63,043 nt of DNA, taken from the NCBI GenBank assembly GCA_013361335.1, contig JABFYH010000040.1, positions 1-63,043 of the forward strand, written 5' to 3'. Shown here piece by piece: positions 52,259 through 60,963 of the stretch. The stretch is from Gemmatimonadaceae bacterium (GTDB lineage Bacteria > Gemmatimonadota > Gemmatimonadetes > Gemmatimonadales > Gemmatimonadaceae). Under the pieces are notes generated by a model. The model saw nothing but the letters and a program-made list of their open reading frames with translations. It ran no database searches and was not told the DNA's origin. The stretch's first letter is position 1. Each line of letters starts with the position of its first letter. Made by a program: the position numbers and the translations under genes.

Positions 52259-52465
52259 GAAGTGTGAGGCCGGGTAGAGATAATCCTCGCCGGAATCGTC
52301 GAGGATGCGATAGAAGCTGCCGCGCGCCTCGACGCCGAGCATCTCGTAGATGCGCCCCAGCGTGAGGTCGTGGCAGCCGCCGGGCTCGTCGCATCCCGGA
52401 TAGGTCAGCCATGGCTTCACACTGATGCACTGCACCAGCGTCGTCGGTTGCCACGAGGTGGTCAT
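52247..52465 (-). CDS. Small SH3-like protein
   Basis: 72 residues. LTLGRIYEMLGVEARGSFYRILDDSGEDYLYPASHF matches a family of short SH3-like proteins of about 70 residues found in many bacteria and phages, whose role is unknown. An unusual feature is the Cys-rich first half (VQCISVKP, YPGCDEPGGCHD), which could bind metal. Its last codons and TGA come from the octamer array. No signal peptide is seen. Confidence 0.7.
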   Translation of the reverse strand: MTTSWQPTTLVQCISVKPWLTYPGCDEPGGCHDLTLGRIYEMLGVEARGSFYRILDDSGEDYLYPASHFKTV

Positions 52466-52569
52466 TGCGTCGGCCGCTGCTGCCCGTTCATCGGGCCGCA
52501 GGGGGAGAGGTTGCAAGAGACTCGCCACCGAGCGCCCGCCGTCGTCCCGTGTGACGCAGGACACCAGAC

Positions 52570-53763
52570 CTACGCGGCCGGCGACGCCACGGCCTCCCCG
52601 AAGAGCGGATCGGACGAGGGGTCGTAATCGAGCGCGGGCGGGGCGGCGACGAAGTCGGCCGCCTGGCGCGAGCGCGCCAGCTCGGCCGGGAAGCGCCGGA
52701 ACCAGGACGAGAGCAGCAACAGCTCGTCCACCTCGTGCGACGGCACCTGCGCCGAATCGCGCTCGGCCGGGTTGAACACGTCCTCGACCATCTCGAGCAG
52801 ACGCATGCGGTCCGCCTCGCTGCGCGGCATCGCGTACTCGCCGCGCACGCGGCCGCGGCGGATCAGATAGCAGCGATCCTCGCCGTCGTGGCCGGGCACG
52901 GTGTAAATGAACGACAGCGTCTCCACCGCGAAGCGAAAGCGGATGAACTGCTCGCGCAGCCCCTCGAGCCGATGGAGCTTGTCGCGCAGCACCGCCGCGC
53001 GCTCGAAGTCGAGCTGATCGCTCGCCTGCTGCATCTCCCCGCGCAGCAGCGCCATGGGCGCGTCGTCGGCGCCGTCGAGGAAGCCGCGCACGAGCGCGAC
53101 CCGCTCGTCGTACTCGCGCGCCGTGCACCCGCCCACGCAGGGGCCCAGGCACTTCCTGATCTCGTGGCGGATGCAGCCGGGCGTGCGCGGGAAGATCTGG
53201 AACAGCTCGGGCTGATCGGCGAAGTGCATCGGCTGATCGAGCCGGCAGTCGCGGAGCCCGAGCGCATCGTTCAGCTCGCGCACCGCCTCCGACACGCGCT
53301 GCGCGCCGTGGAAGGGGCCGTAGTAGATCTGGGCGTCGTCGGCGCCGGCGCCGCGGACGACGAGCAGCTTGGGCGCGGGGCTGCGCGTCAGCTTGATGAA
53401 GCAGAAGTGCCGCGCATCGCGCTTCATGGCGACGTTGAGGCGCGGGCGGAAGCGCTTGATCAGCCGCAGCTCCTCGAGCAGCGCGGCGAACTCGCTGGGG
53501 GTGTACTCCCACTCCACGCGCGTCGCCTCGCGCACGATGCGCGATCCCTTCTCCTCCGAGCCGCAGCGGAAGTAGCTCAACAGCCGCGTGCGCAGCCGCT
53601 TCGACTTGCCGACGTACACCACCTCGCCCTCGGGGGAGAGCCACCGGTACACGCCCGGCCGGTCCTTCGCCGACGCGCGCACGTGCGCGCGCATGTCGGC
53701 GACGATCTCGTCCGGCGTCTTCGGCGTGAGGAGCAGCTTCTTTACTTTTGACAGCCTGCGCAC
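52570..53763 (-). CDS. UvrC-like protein with GIY-YIG and UVR domains, no RNase H domain
   Basis: About 397 residues, against about 610 for UvrC. The GIY-YIG nuclease (RPGVYRWLSPEGEVVYVGKSKRLRTRL) is complete, followed by CLGPCVGGCT with its four Cys residues and a UVR motif (RAAVLRDKLHRLEGLREQFI). The C-terminal endonuclease and helix-hairpin-helix parts of UvrC are missing. It may make only the 3' incision, like Cho, or act with another protein. GTG at 53763 (overlapping mutM by 22) and ATG at 53694 are both possible starts. Confidence 0.75.
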   Translation of the reverse strand: MRRLSKVKKLLLTPKTPDEIVADMRAHVRASAKDRPGVYRWLSPEGEVVYVGKSKRLRTRLLSYFRCGSEEKGSRIVREATRVEWEYTPSEFAALLEELRLIKRFRPRLNVAMKRDARHFCFIKLTRSPAPKLLVVRGAGADDAQIYYGPFHGAQRVSEAVRELNDALGLRDCRLDQPMHFADQPELFQIFPRTPGCIRHEIRKCLGPCVGGCTAREYDERVALVRGFLDGADDAPMALLRGEMQQASDQLDFERAAVLRDKLHRLEGLREQFIRFRFAVETLSFIYTVPGHDGEDRCYLIRRGRVRGEYAMPRSEADRMRLLEMVEDVFNPAERDSAQVPSHEVDELLLLSSWFRRFPAELARSRQAADFVAAPPALDYDPSSDPLFGEAVASPAA

Positions 53764-54569
53764 AGTACCGTGGTTCGTCCGTCGATTGCGTGGGTTTCCA
53801 CCAGGCGGGCACCGCACCGGAGACAGGGCTCGCCGCCACGTCCGTAGGCGGCGAGCGAGCGCTCGAAGTCGCCACGCCCACCGGAGGCGTCGCGGTAATC
53901 GCGGAAGGAGGTGCCGCGCGCGGCAATGGATTCGGTGAGCACGTCCCGGATCGCGTCGCGCAGGCGAACCGCCTCGGCGACGTCCACGGCGCGCGCGGAA
54001 CGGGAAGGATCGATCCCGGCGCGCCAGCAGGCTTCGTTCGCGTAGATGTTGCCGATCCCGACGAGCACGCGCTGGTCCATCAACACCTTCTTCACCGGTT
54101 GCCGAGACCCCCGAAGAAGGCCCGATAGATGCTCGGCGGAAAAGCCCGGGTCAAGGGGCTCGATGCCCAGCCCGGCATCGTATGCGGCGAAGGCCGGCTC
54201 GTCCATCAACGCGACCGTTCCGAGGCGTCGGATGTCGCGGTAGTGAAGGTCGCGCCCGTCGTCGAGGGTGAAGTGCAGCGTGGAGTACGGCGCTTCCTCG
54301 GCGGGGAGCGGGCCGCGGCTCAGCAGCAGCGCGCCGGTGAAGCGGGGCTGGACGACGATGCGATCGCCGCGGTCGAGGTCGATGACGACGAGCTTGGCCC
54401 GGCGCCAGCAGCGTTCGATCCGGGCGTCGACGGTGCGCGCCGCGAGGGCGGCGGCATCGACCCCGCGCAGCACGTCGGGGCGGCGCACGACGACGGCGAC
54501 GATGACGCGCCCGCGGATCTCGCGATCGAGATCCCGCGCGATCGTTTCAGTCTCCGGCAGCTCCGGCAT
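53742..54569 (-). CDS. mutM: Formamidopyrimidine-DNA glycosylase
   Basis: 275 residues. The catalytic proline is in MPELPETETIA, with the lesion loop and helix-two-turn-helix motif VLVGIGNIYANEACWRAGIDP. The C-terminal zinc finger is CLRCGARL to CAGC. It removes 8-oxoguanine from DNA. Its start overlaps purD by 23 bases and its end overlaps the UvrC-like gene, so three genes form one compact unit. Confidence 0.94.
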   Translation of the reverse strand: MPELPETETIARDLDREIRGRVIVAVVVRRPDVLRGVDAAALAARTVDARIERCWRRAKLVVIDLDRGDRIVVQPRFTGALLLSRGPLPAEEAPYSTLHFTLDDGRDLHYRDIRRLGTVALMDEPAFAAYDAGLGIEPLDPGFSAEHLSGLLRGSRQPVKKVLMDQRVLVGIGNIYANEACWRAGIDPSRSARAVDVAEAVRLRDAIRDVLTESIAARGTSFRDYRDASGGRGDFERSLAAYGRGGEPCLRCGARLVETHAIDGRTTVLCAGCQK

Positions 54570-55848
54570 CGACGGAGGCGTGGCGGGCCAGCTCGCGCCA
54601 GCCGATGTCCGAGCGGTGGTGGCTTCCCGCGAAGCGGACGCGCTCGGCGGCGCGGAGACTCGCTCGGTGGGCGTCGGCGATCGTCGGCGCGACCGCGCTC
54701 ACGGCCAGCACGCGCCCACCCGCGGTCACGAGGCGGCCGGCCGCGTCGCGGGCGGTACCGGCCTGGAAGATCACCGTCTCGCTCGTCGTGTCGGGCAGGG
54801 TGATGGGATCGCCGGTCCGCGGCGCCTCGGGGTAGCCCGCCGCGGCGACGACAGTGGTGATGCACGCGCCCGACGTCCGTCCCGCCGTTCGAGGCAGTGG
54901 CTCATCTCGCGCCGCGGCGCTCATGAGCGCGAGGAGCGGCGGGTCGACGTCGAGCACCGGCATGAGCGCCTGGGTCTCCGGATCGCCGAAGCGGCAGTTG
55001 AACTCCACGACCTTCGCCCCGTCGGACGTCAGCATGAGGCCGGCATAGAGCAGCCCCGTGAACGGGCGCCCCTGGGCGTGCAGCGCGTCGAGGGTGCGTC
55101 GCACGATGCGCGAGACCTCGGCCTCGACGTCGGCGGTGGCGAGACCGACGGGGAGGTACGCACCCATGCCCCCGGTGTTCGGCCCGCGATCCCCGTCCAG
55201 GAGCCGTTTGTGATCCTGCAGACCGGGGAGGAGGACGAAGTCGGTACCGTTGGTGATGGCGAAGACGGAGAGCTCTTCGCCCTCCATGAACTCCTCCACC
55301 ACTACCTCCGCGCCGGCCGCGCCGAAGCGGTTGCCCTCCAGCATGTCGTTGATCGCGCGGTCCGCCTCGTCCAGGCTCCGGCAGACGATGACCCCCTTGC
55401 CGGCGGCGAGGCCGGACGCCTTGACGACGACCGGCGCCCCGAAGCGCCGCGCGGCAGCGCGGGCGTCCGCCACCCGGGTGTGGATCTCGGCGCGGGCGGT
55501 GGGGACGCCGGCCTCCACCATGAGGTGCTTGGCGAACGCCTTGGAGGTCTCGATCTCGGCTGCCGCTCTGGTCGGGCCGAAGACGGGGAGTCCGGCGGCC
55601 CGGAACCGGTCGACGATCCCCGCAGCGAGCGGAGCCTCCGGGCCCACGACCGTGAGGTCGACGGTCCGCTCTCGCGCCAGCTGCTCGAGGGCGGCGAGAT
55701 CGCCGACCGCGATCGGCACGCACTCGGCCAGCTCGGCGATCCCAGGATTGCCCGGGGCGGCGATCAGCTCGAGGGTCGGGTCGTCTCGGCGGAGCTTCCA
55801 GGCGAGCGCATGCTCGCGACCCCCTCCCCCCACGATCAGGACGCGCAT
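54547..55848 (-). CDS. purD: Phosphoribosylamine-glycine ligase
   Basis: 433 residues, normal. RVLIVGGGGREHALAWKL starts the fold; the ATP-grasp part has VVVKASGLAAGKGVIV, VVVEEFMEGEELSVFAI, LQDHKRLLDGDRGPNTGGMGAY and FNCRFGDPETQ. PurD makes GAR in the second step of purine synthesis. The ATG at 55848 is used; one three codons upstream is less likely. It leads a unit with mutM and the UvrC-like gene. Confidence 0.95.
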   Translation of the reverse strand: MRVLIVGGGGREHALAWKLRRDDPTLELIAAPGNPGIAELAECVPIAVGDLAALEQLARERTVDLTVVGPEAPLAAGIVDRFRAAGLPVFGPTRAAAEIETSKAFAKHLMVEAGVPTARAEIHTRVADARAAARRFGAPVVVKASGLAAGKGVIVCRSLDEADRAINDMLEGNRFGAAGAEVVVEEFMEGEELSVFAITNGTDFVLLPGLQDHKRLLDGDRGPNTGGMGAYLPVGLATADVEAEVSRIVRRTLDALHAQGRPFTGLLYAGLMLTSDGAKVVEFNCRFGDPETQALMPVLDVDPPLLALMSAAARDEPLPRTAGRTSGACITTVVAAAGYPEAPRTGDPITLPDTTSETVIFQAGTARDAAGRLVTAGGRVLAVSAVAPTIADAHRASLRAAERVRFAGSHHRSDIGWRELARHASVDAGAAGD

Positions 55849-55925
55849 GGGGAGCAATATAGCCGCGCGCCGAGCCGCCTCTGGCGGCCCATCCCGAAAC
55901 CCGTAAGTTCGTCTCGGACCTCACG

Positions 55926-58484
55926 ATGCCGGGAGGAGCTGTGCAGCTCGACTCACTCACGATCGCGCTGCCGGACCGCTATCGCATTCAGCGCGAGATC
56001 GGCCGCGGTGGGATGGCGGTAGTCTATCTCGCCGAAGACGTGCCGCACGGGCGGGACGTCGCGGTGAAGGTGCTGAGCCCGGAGCTCACGTCGTCGATCG
56101 ACGCCGAGCGCTTTCGCCGCGAGATCCAGATCGCGGCGCGGCTCAGCCACCCGAACATCCTGCCGGCGTACGATTCGGGGAGCGCCAACGGCGCCCTCTT
56201 CTACGTCATGCCGTTCGTGCAGGGCGAGTCCCTGCGGTCCCGGCTGGACCGCGAGTCGCAGCTCCCGATCGAGGAGGCGATCGCGATCACCTGCGAGGTG
56301 GCGGACGCGCTCTCGTACGCGCACTCGCAGGGTGTGGTGCATCGCGACATCAAGCCGGAGAACATCCTGATCCAGAGCGGGCATGCCGTGGTCGCCGACT
56401 TCGGCATCGCGCGCATCGTGGAGGATTCGGGGGCGCAGAAGCTCACGGCGACGGGACTGTCCATCGGGACGGCGGCGTACATGAGCCCCGAGCAGTTCGT
56501 CGGCGAGAAGCTCGATGGCCGGAGCGACATGTACTCGCTCGCCTGCGTGCTGTACGAGATGCTCGTGGGGCAGGTGCCCTTCACCGGGCCGAACGCGATG
56601 GCGATCATGGCGCGCGCGACGATGCAGGCGGTCCCGTCGATCCGCCTCGTCCGGAGCACGGTGCCCGAGGACGTCGAGGCGGTGATCTTCCACGCCCTGG
56701 AGAAGACGCCGGCCGACCGCTTCGCGACGATCGACGAGTTCAAGGACGCGCTGCTGAGCGGCAATCGCGGCATGACCTCCGCCTTCGCGAAGAGCACCAA
56801 CATGTACACGGCGGCGTACCGCGCCGCGCATGGCCGGCCGGCCTGGAACCGCCGCCGCAGCATGATGGGCGCGGCCGTGGTCGTGCTCCTCGCCGCGAGC
56901 AGCGTCGTGGCGGCGCGCGGGATCCTCGGCAAGCAGTCCAACACGGCGGCGGGGATCATCAATCCTGACGCCGATCCGAACCACCTCGGCGTGCTCTACT
57001 TCGCCGACGAGAGCAAAGACGGGTCGCTGCGCTTCCTCGCCGACGGGCTGACGGAGTCGCTGATCGACGAGCTATCGCGGGTGCCGGCGCTCGACGTCGT
57101 GTCGAAGAACGGCGTGCGGCAATACCGGAGCCTGTCGTTCGACGGCGTGCCCGATTCGATCCAGCGGACGCTGAAGATCGGCACGGTGGTGCGCGGCGAG
57201 GTGGAACCGACCGCCACGGGGGCGCGGGTGACGGTGCGGCTCATCGAGGCGCTGAGCGGCAGCGAGATCACGCGCGACCGGTTCGACGTCGACACGGCGA
57301 ACGCGATGGCGGCGCAGGGCGAGCTCTCGCGCCGGGTGGCCGAGTTCCTCCGCAAGCATCTCGGCGAGGACGTCAAGCTGCGTGAGTCGAGGGCGGGCGC
57401 GAGCAGCCCGGAAGCGTGGACGCTCGTGCAGCGCGCCGAGAAGACGCGGAAGGACGCGGATTCGCTGCTCGCGGCGCGCCAGGACTCGGCGGCGCTCGCG
57501 CGGCTCACCGACGCGGACCACCAGCTCGCCCGCGCCGCGCAGCTCGACGCGCGCTGGGTGCAGCCGTGGCTCACGCGTGCGGCGATCGCGTATCAGCGGG
57601 CGCGGGCGACGCGCGAGCAGCCCGCGCTCGCGGAGGCCGCGGTGGACAGCGGGATGGCGTTCGTCGATCGCGCGCTGCAGGTGGACGTCCGGTCAGCGGA
57701 TGCGCTGGAGCTCCGCGGCAAGCTCGAGTTCCTGCGCGTGGACCAGCGCATGGTGCCGGAGGGCCCGCAGTACGCCCGACTGCTCGACGCGGCCGAGAAG
57801 GATCTGCGGGCGGCGGTGCAGGAGAACTCCTCGCAGGCGGGTGCCTGGGCGACGTTGAGCCGGCTCGCGTACAAGCGACAGAGCCCGCAGGAGGCGCTGC
57901 TCGCGGCGCAGGCGGCGTACAAGGCGGACGCCTATCTCTCGAACGCGCGCGAGATTCTCGCGCGGCTGTTCTGGACGTCGCACGACACCGAGAACTTCCC
58001 CGACGCGGCGCGCTGGTGTGCCGAGGGGCGTCGGCGCTTCCCGGCCGACGTGTTCTTCGTGGAGTGCCGGCTCTGGATGCTGACGACAAAGAACATGCAG
58101 CCGGTGCCCGCGGACGCGTGGCGGTGGGTCGATACGCTGAAGGCGATCACGCCCCCGAACCGGTGGGAGTACGAGCGGCGAATGGGCGAGATGCTCGTCG
58201 CCGGCGTGCTGGCGAAGGCGGGGATGCGCGACAGCGCGGCGCACGTGCTCGACCGCGCCAAGCCGACGCCGGATCTCGATCCGGAGCGGGAGCTGCTGGG
58301 GACGCAGGTGGTGGTCCGACTCTTCCTCAAGGACTACGACCGCGCGATGGACGACCTGACGGCCTATCTCGCCGCGCATCCCGATCATCGCAAGGGGCTG
58401 GCGACGAACACGTCGCCCTGGTGGCGCGATCCGGCGGTGCAGGAGAATCGACGGTTCAAGGCGCTGATCGCGGGGGCACGGTGA
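55926..58484 (+). CDS. Membrane Ser/Thr protein kinase with TolB-like and helical repeat region
   Basis: 852 residues. The kinase domain has the glycine loop GRGGMAVVYLAED, Lys48, HRDIKPEN (Asp141), DFG (158-160) and YMSPEQ. A membrane helix lies at about 313-332. The outer half starts with a TolB-like segment (LGVLYFADES, LADGLTESLIDELSRV) then TPR-like helices to the end. Such receptor kinases are numerous in Gemmatimonadota. A GTG five codons in, preceded by GGAGG, is an alternative start. Its stop lies inside the first unit of a heptamer array. Confidence 0.88.
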   Translation: MPGGAVQLDSLTIALPDRYRIQREIGRGGMAVVYLAEDVPHGRDVAVKVLSPELTSSIDAERFRREIQIAARLSHPNILPAYDSGSANGALFYVMPFVQGESLRSRLDRESQLPIEEAIAITCEVADALSYAHSQGVVHRDIKPENILIQSGHAVVADFGIARIVEDSGAQKLTATGLSIGTAAYMSPEQFVGEKLDGRSDMYSLACVLYEMLVGQVPFTGPNAMAIMARATMQAVPSIRLVRSTVPEDVEAVIFHALEKTPADRFATIDEFKDALLSGNRGMTSAFAKSTNMYTAAYRAAHGRPAWNRRRSMMGAAVVVLLAASSVVAARGILGKQSNTAAGIINPDADPNHLGVLYFADESKDGSLRFLADGLTESLIDELSRVPALDVVSKNGVRQYRSLSFDGVPDSIQRTLKIGTVVRGEVEPTATGARVTVRLIEALSGSEITRDRFDVDTANAMAAQGELSRRVAEFLRKHLGEDVKLRESRAGASSPEAWTLVQRAEKTRKDADSLLAARQDSAALARLTDADHQLARAAQLDARWVQPWLTRAAIAYQRARATREQPALAEAAVDSGMAFVDRALQVDVRSADALELRGKLEFLRVDQRMVPEGPQYARLLDAAEKDLRAAVQENSSQAGAWATLSRLAYKRQSPQEALLAAQAAYKADAYLSNAREILARLFWTSHDTENFPDAARWCAEGRRRFPADVFFVECRLWMLTTKNMQPVPADAWRWVDTLKAITPPNRWEYERRMGEMLVAGVLAKAGMRDSAAHVLDRAKPTPDLDPERELLGTQVVVRLFLKDYDRAMDDLTAYLAAHPDHRKGLATNTSPWWRDPAVQENRRFKALIAGAR

Positions 58485-58600
58485 ACCGTGAACCGTGAAC
58501 CGTGATCCGTGATCCGTAACGGCGAAGGGCACACCGGACTGGGTCCGATGTCCCCTTCCCGCTTCCAAACGCCACTTCTGTTCACCGTTCACGGTTCACG
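58479..58600. repeat. Full composite repeat element: 6 heptamers, hairpin, 3 inverted heptamers
   Basis: Six units (CGGTGAA, CCGTGAA twice, CCGTGAT twice, CCGTAAC) at 58479-58520, a hairpin with 15-base arms (58524-58538, 58544-58558, two mismatches), and three inverted units GTTCACS at 58580-58600. The first unit overlaps the kinase stop and the last touches the convergent M48 stop. Confidence 0.75.
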
Positions 58601-58601
58601 A

Positions 58602-59609
58602 TCATACTGGGGGAATCGGCTCTCCCGTGGGCGCAGAGGGCGGAGCGTCGGGGCCGCGGAAGGCATCGCGAAAGGCATCGGCGGCGCGGCGGGCGGCGTC
58701 GGACACGTTGTCGAAGCCGCGGCGGACCTTGCTCGAGTAGTAGCTCGTCGCTTCGGCGTAGTCGTCGCTGAGCCGGGGGCCCGGCTCCGTGCGGCGCGGA
58801 TAGATCCCGCCGACGATCGCGTCGTACTCGCCCGCCGTGCGCCAGCGCTCGAGGGCGCCGGCGCGGACCGTGTTGAAGGGATGGTCTCGGAATGCGGTGT
58901 TGACCAGCTTGAGGATCTCGTCCCAGGTGTCGCCCCCTGACTCGTAGGTGGCGGCCTGCCGCATGAACTCCTCGACGCTGGCGGCGTCCCCGTACTCCGG
59001 GCCGCCGGCGAGCTTCATGAACCCGCGCTGCGCGACGACCGCGTCCTGCACTGCCAGCAGGCCGGCGCGGTCCGTGGACAGCTCGCTCTTGCGATGCCAC
59101 TCGAGGAGAGCGAGCTGGAAGGGGAGGAGCGCGAGGCCGACGGGGAAGAGCGCCATCGTGCCGATGGTGAGGATCACGAGGGCCACGGTGCGATACAGCA
59201 TGTGGCCACTCATGATGTGGCCGAGCTCGTGCGCGAGGAGGAAGCGGCGCTCGTCGTCGGCGTCGAGCAGCTCGAGCGCGCCCGAGGTGATGACGATGAA
59301 CGGACGCTCGAAGCCGATCGCGTAGGCGTTCACCTTGGGCGACTGGGTGACATAGAGCTCCGGGCGGTCGGGCCAGTCGAGGGTGGTGCAGACGTCATTG
59401 AGCAGGGCATGCAGCCTGGGGCGCTGGGCCGGCGTGACCTGGACGGCGTTGGCGAGGAAGAGCTGCCGCACGCCGCGTTCGGTGATGAAGCCGGCGACCT
59501 TGCGCACGACCTCGTCGAACCCGGGGATCGCGCGCAGGGTGTCGAGCGCGGCGCGGTCGGCGGGATGCTCCCAGGCGCGGGAGGAGATTTGCGGAAGGGG
59601 CGTCGGCAC
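58602..59609 (-). CDS. M48-family metalloprotease
   Basis: 335 residues. The zinc motif is LAHELGHIMSGH, with the third ligand in SELSTDRAG. Two hydrophobic helices follow the HExxH (LVILTIGTMALFPVGLALL), as in HtpX-type membrane proteases that cut misfolded membrane proteins. The N-terminal helices (GFITERGVRQLFLANAVQVT) and PKVNAYAIGFERPFIVIT match the cytosol-facing branch seen in several bacteria. Convergent with the kinase gene across the repeat element. Confidence 0.85.
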   Translation of the reverse strand: MPTPLPQISSRAWEHPADRAALDTLRAIPGFDEVVRKVAGFITERGVRQLFLANAVQVTPAQRPRLHALLNDVCTTLDWPDRPELYVTQSPKVNAYAIGFERPFIVITSGALELLDADDERRFLLAHELGHIMSGHMLYRTVALVILTIGTMALFPVGLALLPFQLALLEWHRKSELSTDRAGLLAVQDAVVAQRGFMKLAGGPEYGDAASVEEFMRQAATYESGGDTWDEILKLVNTAFRDHPFNTVRAGALERWRTAGEYDAIVGGIYPRRTEPGPRLSDDYAEATSYYSSKVRRGFDNVSDAARRAADAFRDAFRGPDAPPSAPTGEPIPPV

Positions 59610-59681
59610 GTGGGCTCCTGGCGATGGATGACCCGAACTACGGAGTCGTCCTCGGGAAAGTGTCAGGAACCGTTCACCGGC

Positions 59682-60851
59682 TCACACCACGTGAAACGCG
59701 TGCTCGAGGTCGGCGAGGAGATCGCTCACGTCCTCCACGCCGCAGCTCAGACGGATCAAGCCTTCGGTGATGCCGAGCTGGGCGCGCCGGGCCGGGTCGA
59801 CGCTGGCGTGGGTCATCGAGGCCGGGTGGCTGATGAGGCTCTCGACTCCGCCCAGCGACTCGGCGAGCGAGAAGAGGCGGCAGCGGCTGAGCACCGCGTT
59901 CGCGCGCTCCTTGGTCCCCAGCTCCACCGAGATCATCCCGCCGAAGCCGGTCATCTGGCGCTTCGCGAGCGCGTGCTGTGGATGCGAGGGAAGCCCCGGG
60001 TAGATCACCTTGTCCTCGCCCAGCCGCTCGACCAGCCAGGCGGCGATCTGCCGGCCGTTCTCGTCGTGGCGCGGCATGCGGAGGTGGAGCGTCTTGGTGC
60101 CGCGCAGCGCGAGCCAGGCGTCGAAGGGGCCCGGGTTGGTGCCGGCCGAGTTGAGGTTGAACTGGAGGCGCGCCGCGAGATCGTCGTCGTTGAGGACGCA
60201 GATCCCGCCGATCATGTCGGAGTGGCCGTTCAGATACTTCGTCGTCGAGTGGTAGATCATGTCCGCGCCGAACTGGAACGGGCGCTGGAAGTAGGGCGAC
60301 GAGAAGGTGTTGTCGACCAGCAGCAGTGCGCCGCCCCGGTGGGCGACGTCGGCCGCCGCGCGCAGATCGGTGATGCGCATGAGCGGATTCGACGGCGTCT
60401 CCACGAACACGAGCCGCGTCTTCGGCGTCATCGCGTCGGCGATGCGCTGCGGGTCGCGCGTGTCGACCCACGAGAAGGTCAGCCCGAAGTTCTGGAGAAT
60501 CTTGTCGAAGAGGCGGAAGACGCCGCCGTACATGTTCTCGCTGCACACGACGTGGTCGCCCGCCTTGAACAGCATCATGATGGCGGTGACGCACCCCATC
60601 CCCGACGAGAAAGCGAAGCCGTGGCGGCCCCCCTCCAGGGCGGCGACGTTGCGCTCCAGGGCCTCTCGCGTCGGGTTCTTGCCCCGCGCGTACTCGTAGC
60701 CCTTGTTCTCGCCCAGGGCGTCCTGCACGTAGGTCGAGGTCAGGTAGACCGGCGTCATGATCGCACCGGCCAGAGGCTCGGGGCGCTGGCCGGCATGGAT
60801 GGCGCGGGTTGCAAACCCGGCCTCGAGATCGTCGTCGTAAACACGCGTCAT
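59682..60851 (-). CDS. PLP-dependent trans-sulfuration enzyme (cystathionine gamma-synthase/lyase)
   Basis: 389 residues of the Cys/Met-metabolism PLP family. The cofactor Lys is in IYHSTTKYLNGHSDMIGG, the aromatic loop is YEYARGKNPTREALERN, and VETPSNPLMRITDL and AESLGGVESLISHPASMTH are usual. It links cysteine and homocysteine synthesis; which direction it favours cannot be read from sequence. A partial CCGTTCA repeat lies at its 3' end (59668-59684). Confidence 0.88.
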   Translation of the reverse strand: MTRVYDDDLEAGFATRAIHAGQRPEPLAGAIMTPVYLTSTYVQDALGENKGYEYARGKNPTREALERNVAALEGGRHGFAFSSGMGCVTAIMMLFKAGDHVVCSENMYGGVFRLFDKILQNFGLTFSWVDTRDPQRIADAMTPKTRLVFVETPSNPLMRITDLRAAADVAHRGGALLLVDNTFSSPYFQRPFQFGADMIYHSTTKYLNGHSDMIGGICVLNDDDLAARLQFNLNSAGTNPGPFDAWLALRGTKTLHLRMPRHDENGRQIAAWLVERLGEDKVIYPGLPSHPQHALAKRQMTGFGGMISVELGTKERANAVLSRCRLFSLAESLGGVESLISHPASMTHASVDPARRAQLGITEGLIRLSCGVEDVSDLLADLEHAFHVV

Positions 60852-60963
60852 GCCGATACTGCTCCAGGTCGGGGCGTGCCGGGCAAGTTAACGGGAGGGC
60901 TGGTGGTGGGCGAGGACGCCCGCCGCGCTCGGCTCGTCACGCGATGTCCGCAACGTACCAGCC

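Noticed and set aside
60852-60963. SAM riboswitch upstream of the trans-sulfuration gene
   Set aside because: No conserved SAM-I or SAM-II core is present; only a small GGGCG/CGCCC hairpin is seen.
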